From Patescibacteria group bacterium (lineage in GTDB: Bacteria > Patescibacteriota > Minisyncoccia > Phycocordibacterales > UBA9973), in NCBI GenBank assembly GCA_018813625.1, contig JAHJBA010000033.1, positions 1 through 6,032 on the forward strand: a DNA stretch of 6,032 nt. The letters are read 5' to 3'. The translations under genes were made by a program, and so were the position numbers. Every line of letters begins with the position of its first letter. The first letter of the stretch is position 1. The notes under the pieces were generated by a model, which had not been told where the DNA came from, did not search any database, and saw nothing but the letters and a program-made list of their open reading frames with translations. This document shows, in pieces, positions 1 through 4,171 of this stretch.

Positions 1-134
1 ATCCTGAAATAGAAAAAAAACTTTCCAAAAATAAATCGGCTAAAATTCTTGTAACAGACATGACAAAAAATGTTATGAAACTTACCCAAAAATGGTTTGG
101 GAAAAATTCAAAACCAAAATTAATAAAGTTATAA
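1..134 (+). CDS. C-terminal end of an unidentified protein (partial)
   Basis: An open frame enters from the left edge, with its first complete codon at position 3, and ends at a TAA at 132-134. It gives the last 43 residues of a protein. The tail is lysine-rich, with a short hydrophobic strand-like stretch (AKILVTDMT) followed by a likely amphipathic helix (KNVMKLTQKWFG) and a basic end. The pattern suits the last strand and helix of an alpha/beta domain, but I do not recognise the family and assign no function. The gene converges on tRNA-Leu, with only seven bases between its stop and the tRNA 3' end. I see no hairpin terminator in that gap. The call as coding rests on the uninterrupted frame and sensible amino-acid composition; with so little sequence it is moderately secure. 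Confidence 0.55.
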   Translation, partial: PEIEKKLSKNKSAKILVTDMTKNVMKLTQKWFGKNSKPKLIKL

Positions 135-141
135 AATTTTG

Positions 142-223
142 TGGGCGCGGAGAGACTTGAACTCTCATGGGTTGCCCCGTACGCACCTGAAGCGTATGCG
201 TCTGCCAATTTCGCCACGCGCCC
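142..223 (-). tRNA. tRNA-Leu, anticodon CAG
   Basis: The minus strand folds as a complete class II tRNA. The acceptor stem GGGCGCG (217-223) pairs with CGCGCCC (143-149), and the discriminator base is A at 142. The D stem is GCG/CGC. The anticodon stem TACGC/GCGTA closes a seven-base loop TTCAGGT with anticodon CAG at 187-189, reading CUG. A long variable arm has a GGG/CCC stem. The T stem GAGAG/CTCTC closes the loop TTCAAGT. The long variable arm, anticodon and A discriminator agree on leucine. The 3' CCA is not encoded, so a CCA-adding enzyme must supply it. The 5' end lies seven bases after the ExoIII stop codon on the same strand, so it is probably cut from a shared transcript by RNase P. 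Confidence 0.96.
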
Positions 224-230
224 ATTCATT

Positions 231-1052
231 TTAATTTTCTATCTCCATCCAAATAGGGCAATGGTCTGATCCATAATAGTCATCCATTATGCCGGTACTT
301 TTTATCCCGACGCTTTTAGGTCGGGACCCCGACCCCTCTGGGCGTCGGGGTTTATTATCAAAAAAATATTTATCTGCAAAAAAATAATCAAGTCGCCATC
401 CGACATTGCGGTCTCGTGCGTAACTTTTTAGGTCCCAATAAGTATAAGCACCTGTTTTATTTGGATAAAATTTACGAAATACATCTATGAAATTATTTTT
501 TATTATTTTATCGATCCAAGCACGTTCAATAGGGAGAAATCCAGTGTGGTCTTCGTTTTCCTTTGGGTGAAAAAGATCTATGGCTTTGTGAGCGGTATTA
601 ATATCTCCGCAGAAAATTATATGTTCGCCATTTTTACGGAGCTTTAAAACAAACTTCAGAAAGGCATCATAAAATTCTAACTTATATTTCAGGCGATCTG
701 GTCCCATTCCACCATTAGGAAAATATACAGTGATGAGGGTAAGGTTTTTGTATTTTACGCCGAGCAATCTACCCTCGTCGTCAAATTTTTTGATGCCCAT
801 TCCATAAAAAACCTCCTCCGGTTTTTCTTTTGAGTAAATTGCAACTCCACTATATCCCTTTTTAATTTTTGAATGTGAAAAATAAGAATAATATCCTGGC
901 ATGTTTTTTATGTTTTCGGGAAGTTGTTCTGGTTCAGCCTTTGTCTCTTGTAAGCATAAAATATCTGGTTGATATTTGTTAAACAGGGGATTGAAAAATC
1001 CCTGTTTCGCAGTTGCACGTAATCCATTTGTGTTCCAACTGATGATTCTCAT
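231..1052 (-). CDS. xth: Exodeoxyribonuclease III / AP endonuclease family
   Basis: This is an endonuclease/exonuclease/phosphatase-fold enzyme of base excision repair. It cuts DNA 5' to abasic sites and degrades 3' ends, using a divalent metal. Counted from an upstream ATG at 1064 (277 residues), the catalytic set is intact: N11 in WNTNGLR, E40 in LQETK, Y114 in VYFPN, D154 and N156 in GDIN, D226 in WRLDYF, and D267-H268 in GSDHCP. I prefer the ATG at 1052 (273 residues). Homologues begin at MRIISWN, and the 1064 ATG lies inside a good extended -10 box. Neither start has a Shine-Dalgarno sequence. Residues 238-253 (PRRPEGSGSRPKS core) have no counterpart in Bacillus ExoA as I recall it and are encoded by a GC-rich palindromic insert at 306-353. 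The insert is in frame, in a loop between D226 and D267, so activity may survive. tRNA-Leu follows seven bases after the stop. Confidence 0.95.
   Translation of the reverse strand: MRIISWNTNGLRATAKQGFFNPLFNKYQPDILCLQETKAEPEQLPENIKNMPGYYSYFSHSKIKKGYSGVAIYSKEKPEEVFYGMGIKKFDDEGRLLGVKYKNLTLITVYFPNGGMGPDRLKYKLEFYDAFLKFVLKLRKNGEHIIFCGDINTAHKAIDLFHPKENEDHTGFLPIERAWIDKIIKNNFIDVFRKFYPNKTGAYTYWDLKSYARDRNVGWRLDYFFADKYFFDNKPRRPEGSGSRPKSVGIKSTGIMDDYYGSDHCPIWMEIEN
306..353. repeat. GC-rich double-hairpin palindromic element inside xth
   Basis: This 48-bp block is 69% GC in an AT-rich gene and holds two adjacent hairpins. The first pairs TCCCGAC (305-311) with GTCGGGA (320-326). The second pairs CCCCGAC (327-333) with GTCGGGG (344-350), with a further CCC/GGG stem inside its loop. 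GTCGGG at 320-325 can also pair with CCCGAC at 328-333, so alternative folds exist. The block is a multiple of three and encodes about 16 extra residues in ExoIII. Its boundaries are inferred by aligning the protein to Bacillus ExoA from memory and may be off by a few bases. It resembles the in-frame palindromic elements known in Rickettsia, but I claim no relationship by sequence. Confidence 0.75.
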
Positions 1053-1059
1053 ATTGACA

Positions 1060-1068
1060 ATCATAACA
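1060..1068 (-). promoter_or_regulatory. Extended -10 promoter of xth
   Basis: On the minus strand, TGTTATGAT matches an extended -10 element (TGn followed by TATGAT at 1065-1060). No convincing -35 box lies 16-18 bases upstream, which extended -10 promoters tolerate. Initiation about seven bases downstream would fall at or next to the ATG at 1052, predicting a leaderless or nearly leaderless mRNA. This fits the absence of a Shine-Dalgarno sequence and argues against the ATG at 1064, which overlaps the -10 box. Confidence 0.4.
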
Positions 1069-1102
1069 CAAAATCTAAAACAAACATTTACTCAACACAC
1101 AT

Positions 1103-1150
1103 ATTCGCCTGCTGGCGAATTGCTATGCTCGGCTCGCCAGCCTGCGCAAT
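1103..1150. repeat. GC-rich intergenic palindromic element
   Basis: A compact block of overlapping inverted repeats lies in the gap between xth and the methyltransferase. ATTCGCC (1103-1109) pairs with GGCGAAT (1114-1120) around a TGCT loop. GCTGGCGA (1111-1118) can alternatively pair with TCGCCAGC (1134-1141), and ATTGC (1119-1123) with GCAAT (1146-1150). There is no U-tract on either strand, so it is not a standard intrinsic terminator. The surrounding spacer is AT-rich, so the block looks inserted. It may affect 3'-end stability of the methyltransferase transcript. Confidence 0.7.
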
Positions 1151-1177
1151 GTTTCTCAAATATTTATTCTAGATTTT

Positions 1178-1831
1178 TTAGTTTGGTTTTTGGAAAAGTG
1201 ACTCAAGTAAAATTGTGTCCACTGGTTTAGTTGGGATAGATTCAATATCTTGAGAGATTATGTTCAACTTGTTTCTAAAAATATCTACCATTTCTTCTTT
1301 TTTAAAGAAATGATAATGTACCCCATACTTTTGGAATTCTCCACTCATTGAGCTTGCTGGAGAAAATTCATAAAAATATTTGTTTTCTCTTGATAAGGAG
1401 ACATTTAAATAAAATCCCCCTGGTTTCAAGACACGTTCAATTTCATTTGCATACGTTGGCCAATCGTCTTTGTAAAGATTTTCTAGAAGCCCAAAATCAC
1501 AAACCCCGTCAAAGCTTGCATCGGTGAATGGGATGTCTAAAACATTTGCCTCGACAAATTTTAACTTACCTTCTAGTCCCCAATTTTTTATTTCCGCGTT
1601 TGCTTTATCTACCATATTTTTTTCGAAATCGATGCCGATTGTTTTAAAGCCAATTTCTGCAAGATGTTTTGCAAAAAGTCCTCGGCCTGATCCAATATCT
1701 AAAATAAGCGCTCCGGATTTTAATTTTTCTGTCAACTTTATTCCTCTCATTTTCATAGGTAAATGAGTCCAGACATCAGTGCCTGTTTTGTATGCTATCT
1801 CAAAATATTTTTTATGTTCATGATAGTCCAT
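1178..1831 (-). CDS. Class I SAM-dependent methyltransferase, substrate unknown
   Basis: A 217-residue Rossmann-fold methyltransferase of the Methyltransf_11/25 type. Motif I, the SAM-binding glycine loop, is ILDIGSGRG at residues 43-51. The acidic residue contacting the ribose is D68 in GIDFEKNM. The adenine-contact region is around 96-99 (NVLD). Motif IV and its helix follow at 106-119 (SFDGVCDFGLLENL), and the post-motif LKPGGFYLNVSLS lies at 135-147. The first 30 residues (YHEHKKYFEIAYKTGTDVW) look like a substrate-side cap helix. The family acts on small molecules, lipids or proteins, and nothing here tells which. It starts four bases after the stop of the GIY-YIG gene, so the two are probably co-transcribed. 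Its ATG overlaps the end of the inverted repeat bordering that gene. GGG sits directly against the ATG, too close for normal Shine-Dalgarno spacing. Confidence 0.9.
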   Translation of the reverse strand: MDYHEHKKYFEIAYKTGTDVWTHLPMKMRGIKLTEKLKSGALILDIGSGRGLFAKHLAEIGFKTIGIDFEKNMVDKANAEIKNWGLEGKLKFVEANVLDIPFTDASFDGVCDFGLLENLYKDDWPTYANEIERVLKPGGFYLNVSLSRENKYFYEFSPASSMSGEFQKYGVHYHFFKKEEMVDIFRNKLNIISQDIESIPTKPVDTILLESLFQKPN

Positions 1832-1843
1832 CCCGTTAGAGAT
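1830..1843. repeat. Left copy of 14-bp inverted repeat around the GIY-YIG gene
   Basis: ATCCCGTTAGAGAT here is the exact reverse complement of ATCTCTAACGGGAT at 2096-2109. The copy holds the TAA stop of the GIY-YIG gene (1836-1838) and reaches two bases into the methyltransferase start codon (1829-1831). It can fold weakly on itself as a short stem with a GTTA loop (ATC/GAT plus C/G). Confidence 0.85.
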
Positions 1844-2090
1844 AGGAAGCGCCTAATCTATTTTTAAGATAACGCTTACCCATTCCAGATTTTAAAAATA
1901 ATTCTCTCGACCTCGCCTTATCTTCTGATAAACAAGCTTCATAATAAATAATTTCAAATGGGCCTCTACCTTTAGTATATGTAGATAAACCCTTGTTGTG
2001 TTGAATAAGGCGCTTCCGTAGGTCTTTCGTACTTCCTGTATAAAGTTTACCATCTTTTTTGCTTTTTAATATGTATGTGTAATAAAACAT
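1836..2090 (-). CDS. Small single-domain GIY-YIG nuclease (YhbQ/UPF0213-like)
   Basis: An 84-residue protein consisting of one GIY-YIG domain. The signature pair is YTYIL (residues 4-8) and LYTGST (16-21). The candidate active-site set is Y6, Y17, R27 and H31 in LRKRLIQHN, E63 in SRELFLK, and possibly N77. Length and organisation match the stand-alone YhbQ-like group rather than UvrC, which is far longer. Members are DNA nucleases or presumed nucleases with poorly known roles; related catalytic domains occur in homing endonucleases and UvrC. No separate DNA-binding domain is present. The gene sits 38 bases after the recombinase stop and four bases before the methyltransferase ATG, all on one strand. 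A perfect 14-bp inverted repeat encloses it, and the left copy supplies its stop codon. AGAG seven bases before the ATG, from the right copy, may be a weak ribosome-binding site. Confidence 0.92.
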   Translation of the reverse strand: MFYYTYILKSKKDGKLYTGSTKDLRKRLIQHNKGLSTYTKGRGPFEIIYYEACLSEDKARSRELFLKSGMGKRYLKNRLGASYL

Positions 2091-2095
2091 GATTG

Positions 2096-2109
2096 ATCTC
2101 TAACGGGAT
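2096..2109. repeat. Right copy of 14-bp inverted repeat around the GIY-YIG gene
   Basis: ATCTCTAACGGGAT matches the reverse complement of 1830-1843 at all 14 positions. With its flanks it reads GATC at both ends (2095-2098 and 2107-2110). On the minus strand it can form a six-pair stem with one mismatch and a GTTA loop. It lies in the gap between the recombinase stop and the GIY-YIG ATG. Confidence 0.85.
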
Positions 2110-2128
2110 CCATATCCTTATTATAATT

Positions 2129-3055
2129 CTACTTTCTACTATGAAATTTTTTGTGTACTTCGCGTAATTGTTTATCAGTTACATGAGTATAAATTTGGGT
2201 GGTGGCGATATTAGAATGACCAAGCATCATTTGCACACTTCTGATGTCTGCACCATTTTGCAAAAGATCGGTAGCAAAACAGTGCCTTACGACATGGGGC
2301 GTAACTTTTTTTGAAATACCAGCCTTGATCGCATATTGTTTCACAATTCTTTCCACAGATCTTCTGGTTAGTGGGCCAGTTTTTTCTTTCGATGTTTCAC
2401 CGGCAAGACGGACAAAAAGAGCTTCTTCCATGTCTTTGCGCAAAGCGAGGTATGATTTTATTGCCTTTCTTGCTTCATCTGAAAGAAAAACTACTCGTAC
2501 TTTTCCGCCCTTTCCGCGAATTGAAAATTCATCAGCGCTCAAATCTATATCATTTGTTAAAGAGCAAAGTTCTGAGACACGAAGTCCCGTGGAAAATAAA
2601 AGCTCCAATATTGCTTTATCCCTTAGGGACTTTATGTCATTTCCTTCAGGTGCTTTTAAAAGGCGCGAGAGCTCGCTTGCTGTTATAAGGTCTAAGGAGC
2701 GTTCGGGGGTTTTTGCTAGTTCTATTTTATCTGCCGAAAGTGTTTTAATATCTCTTTTACCAAGGTATTTTAGAAACATTCGCAGGGCTATCATATAATA
2801 GTTTTGTGTTTTTTTTGAAATTGTTTTTCCCGGGATGCGTTTTGTTCCTGCGTGTAGTGCCGGCTGGCGGTTAAGCCATAATCTAAACTCCCGCACAGAG
2901 TTATCGTTTATATCTTTTACATCTTTAAATTTTCCGTGCTCAAAAATTTTTGAAAGATAGTGTTCATAGTTTTCAATAGTTTTCAAACTTGATCCTTTTT
3001 CTATTTCTAAATACTCCAGAAACTCCCTTTTCAGTTTTTCGATCTCCGATACCAT
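2129..3055 (-). CDS. xerD: Tyrosine recombinase, XerC/XerD family
   Basis: A 308-residue tyrosine recombinase, close to the usual XerC/D length of about 300. The N-terminal SAM-like core-binding domain spans roughly residues 4-100 and the catalytic domain about 121-305. The catalytic set is complete: R159 in STGLRVSEL, K182 in RGKGGKVR, H254 and R257 in TPHVVRH, H280 in MLGHSNIATT, and nucleophile Y289 in QIYTHV. Such enzymes resolve chromosome dimers at dif with FtsK, or act as integrases. The compact size and XerD-like motifs favour the housekeeping role, but the substrate site is not visible and XerC versus XerD cannot be decided; the symbol is provisional. Residues about 63-70, in the linker before ISKKTQNYY, are encoded by a 75% GC patch (2847-2870) and look like extra sequence. 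The ATG follows AAAGAA, a weak ribosome-binding site, behind a plausible promoter. Confidence 0.93.
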   Translation of the reverse strand: MVSEIEKLKREFLEYLEIEKGSSLKTIENYEHYLSKIFEHGKFKDVKDINDNSVREFRLWLNRQPALHAGTKRIPGKTISKKTQNYYMIALRMFLKYLGKRDIKTLSADKIELAKTPERSLDLITASELSRLLKAPEGNDIKSLRDKAILELLFSTGLRVSELCSLTNDIDLSADEFSIRGKGGKVRVVFLSDEARKAIKSYLALRKDMEEALFVRLAGETSKEKTGPLTRRSVERIVKQYAIKAGISKKVTPHVVRHCFATDLLQNGADIRSVQMMLGHSNIATTQIYTHVTDKQLREVHKKFHSRK

Positions 3056-3066
3056 TTCTTTATTCT

Positions 3067-3095
3067 ATCATAATATTGTGCGACATTGGTGGAAA
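3067..3095 (-). promoter_or_regulatory. Promoter of the recombinase gene
   Basis: On the minus strand, -35 TTTCCA (3090-3095) and -10 TATGAT (3067-3072) are 17 bases apart, with 4 of 6 and 5 of 6 matches to the vegetative consensus. Initiation near 3060 leaves a leader of only about five bases before the ATG at 3055. Confidence 0.45.
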
Positions 3096-3100
3096 AGTTA

Positions 3101-3128
3101 TTGATATTTAAATTGGAGGGTATATAAT
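3101..3128 (+). promoter_or_regulatory. Promoter of the 176-residue protein gene
   Basis: The -35 box TTGATA (3101-3106, 5 of 6) and -10 box TATAAT (3123-3128, 6 of 6) have a 16-base spacer, the best sigma-70-type promoter in the window. The start would be near 3135, giving a leader of about 38 bases. Its -35 box lies five bases from that of the divergent recombinase promoter, so the two probably interfere. Confidence 0.6.
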
Positions 3129-3172
3129 ATAGTTGGACCAAAAAATAAGTTCTTTCAAAAAATATAAAACAT

Positions 3173-3703
3173 ATGTTTCGAAACCAAAAAGCTTTCGCGG
3201 GAGGGCTGAAAATAGTCCGATCGCTAGGGGTTATACAAACTCCGTTTTCTTCTTTTGAAGAAATAATCGAAGTTGGTAAATTAAATGGTGGGGTGATTCA
3301 ACCTTTACAGGACAAACAATTTCGTGAAAGTTTTTTTTCTTCTGTAAACACAAAAGGGGAGGAACTCCAGTTGTGTTTTGGATCAAGGCAGATGATGCCA
3401 GGAGGAGAAGATCTTGCTTTTTATCTTGATTATTTTAATCTTGAATTAATCGAGTCTGCTCATCCAAGTTTATTGATAAATGCGATGGCCGAATTGACAG
3501 AGCGTGTTTTAGCCGACATGGAAATTCCCAGATATATGGGAGTAGTAATGCCCGTTAAACAACCATCCTTTCTCAACTCCAGAGGCAACCCAGCGTTTTT
3601 AAAAGTCCATAGGGACCAAGGAGAGCGCCTCCTTTGTCTTCGACACCCCAAGGAGGATTATGATTACGAAGAAGCAATTCTTGTTCGTAAAAAAAAGTTT
3701 TGA
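3173..3703 (+). CDS. Protein of unknown function, 176 residues
   Basis: I do not recognise a family. The gene is likely real: it has a strong promoter upstream, an intrinsic terminator 20 bases after its stop, and ordinary composition over 176 codons. The protein looks soluble, with no signal peptide or membrane segment. The N-terminus is basic (MFRNQKAF, then GLKIVRSLG). The middle, about residues 68-105, is acidic and mixed alpha/beta (FGSRQMMPGGEDLAFYLDYFNLELIES), followed by a likely helix at 97-116. The C-terminal third is rich in charge (RDQGERLLCLRHPKEDYDYEE) and ends in a lysine run. There is no Shine-Dalgarno sequence before the chosen ATG, only an A-rich leader. An ATG at this point gives the full open frame, but a later start cannot be excluded. 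It may be a lineage-specific family. Confidence 0.75.
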   Translation: MFRNQKAFAGGLKIVRSLGVIQTPFSSFEEIIEVGKLNGGVIQPLQDKQFRESFFSSVNTKGEELQLCFGSRQMMPGGEDLAFYLDYFNLELIESAHPSLLINAMAELTERVLADMEIPRYMGVVMPVKQPSFLNSRGNPAFLKVHRDQGERLLCLRHPKEDYDYEEAILVRKKKF

Positions 3704-3723
3704 ACTATGTTTTCTCCTATAGT

Positions 3724-3758
3724 AAAGCCCCCTTATCTCTATTTCGGGGGCTTTTTTT
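3724..3758 (+). terminator. Intrinsic terminator of the 176-residue protein gene
   Basis: AAAGCCCCC (3724-3732) pairs perfectly with GGGGGCTTT (3746-3754) around a 13-base loop, and the stem runs into seven T residues at 3752-3758. It begins 20 bases after the stop codon and separates this gene from rpsO. Confidence 0.9.
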
Positions 3759-3801
3759 ATTACGTTTTATAGAATTTAATACGGGAGATATAAAATTATC
3801 G

Positions 3802-3834
3802 TTACTTGCAAAAATTTCGATTTTATACTAATAT
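3802..3834 (+). promoter_or_regulatory. Probable promoter of rpsO
   Basis: The spacer before rpsO holds TATACT at 3824-3829 (5 of 6 to the -10 consensus), with only a poor -35 (TTACTT, 3802-3807) at 16 bases. An alternative pairing is TTGCAA (3806-3811) with TAATAT (3829-3834) at 17 bases. Either places the start within a few bases of the rpsO ATG at 3842, again implying a very short leader. The two cannot be told apart by eye. Confidence 0.4.
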
Positions 3835-3841
3835 GTAAACC

Positions 3842-4105
3842 ATGTTGGATACAAAGAAAAAGCAGACAATCATAAAGAAAAATCAAACCCACGAAAAGGA
3901 CACAGGGTCTCCAGAGGTGCAGGTGGCTATTTTGAGCACAAAAATAGATGAGTTAGCAAAACATTTGAAGAAGCACAAGAAGGATAATCATTCTCGACGA
4001 GGTCTTATTAAGATGGTTGCCGATAGACGAACCCATTTAAAATATCTCCAACGAAAAAGTAAGCCCCGCTACGATGCCCTTATGAAAAAAATGGACTTAG
4101 CTTAA
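3842..4105 (+). CDS. rpsO: Small ribosomal subunit protein uS15
   Basis: An 87-residue S15, against 88-89 in most bacteria. It binds the 16S rRNA central domain, nucleates assembly of the 30S platform and contributes an intersubunit bridge. The family core is unmistakable: TGSPEVQVAIL (residues 21-31), HKKDNHSRRGL (45-55) and KYLQRK (67-72). Residues known to contact rRNA in other bacteria are present at matching positions: T21, G22, Q27, H41, D48, S51 and Y68. The ATG at 3842 gives the expected N-terminus. No Shine-Dalgarno sequence precedes it, and the predicted promoter leaves almost no leader, so the folded leader through which E. coli S15 represses its own translation is unlikely here. 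A terminator follows 16 bases after the stop, so pnp, a common downstream partner, is not co-transcribed. Confidence 0.98.
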   Translation: MLDTKKKQTIIKKNQTHEKDTGSPEVQVAILSTKIDELAKHLKKHKKDNHSRRGLIKMVADRRTHLKYLQRKSKPRYDALMKKMDLA

Positions 4106-4121
4106 TTTAAAAAACATAAAC

Positions 4122-4148
4122 AAAAAACCCGCATCACGCGGGTTTTTT
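4122..4148. terminator. Bidirectional intrinsic terminator between rpsO and the surface-protein gene
   Basis: AAAAAACCCGC (4122-4132) pairs over 11 bases with GCGGGTTTTTT (4138-4148) around the loop ATCAC. The A-run on one side and T-run on the other let the same hairpin end transcripts from both directions. It lies 16 bases after the rpsO stop and 23 bases beyond the stop of the convergent gene. Confidence 0.92.
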
Positions 4149-4171
4149 GTTTTAGTGAATAAACGAGGATA

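Larger units (their letters stand above)
1830..2109. mobile_element. Putative GIY-YIG cassette bounded by inverted repeats
   Basis: About 280 bp are delimited by the perfect 14-bp inverted repeats at 1830-1843 and 2096-2109, and the only gene inside is the GIY-YIG nuclease. CCAT occurs at both outer edges (1828-1831 and 2110-2113). This could be a short target duplication if the true termini are the 12-bp cores, but four bases can match by chance. There is no transposase in the usual sense. The interpretation as a minimal mobile cassette, with GIY-YIG as the possible mobilising enzyme, is inference from architecture alone. Confidence 0.35.

Noticed and set aside
1103..1150. Intrinsic terminator for the methyltransferase
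   Set aside because: The stems are GC-rich, but no run of T follows on either strand and several folds compete, so it is better described as a repeat element.
976..1230. + strand open frame spanning the xth/methyltransferase spacer
   Set aside because: It crosses the palindromic element and overlaps the 5' end of xth and the 3' end of the methyltransferase antisense. There is no start signal and the composition is odd.
2244..2798. Long + strand open frame of 184 codons opposite the recombinase
   Set aside because: It is the antisense shadow of a gene with complete catalytic motifs, and its translation has no recognisable protein features.
2129..3055. Phage or integrative-element integrase next to a tRNA gene
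   Set aside because: The recombinase has XerC/D length and motifs, the tRNA is 1.9 kb away and intact, and no att-like duplication of the tRNA end or phage gene was seen.
3616..3632. AAGGAG/CTCCTT hairpin inside the 176-residue gene
   Set aside because: It is a short stem within coding sequence, with no U-tract or compositional break. The bases are explained by the codons.
3650..3722. AAGGAGG followed by a 20-codon frame starting at 3660
   Set aside because: It is the only perfect Shine-Dalgarno-like string in the window, but it sits inside the 176-residue gene with a three-base spacing. The frame is tiny and ends at the terminator, so coincidence is more likely.
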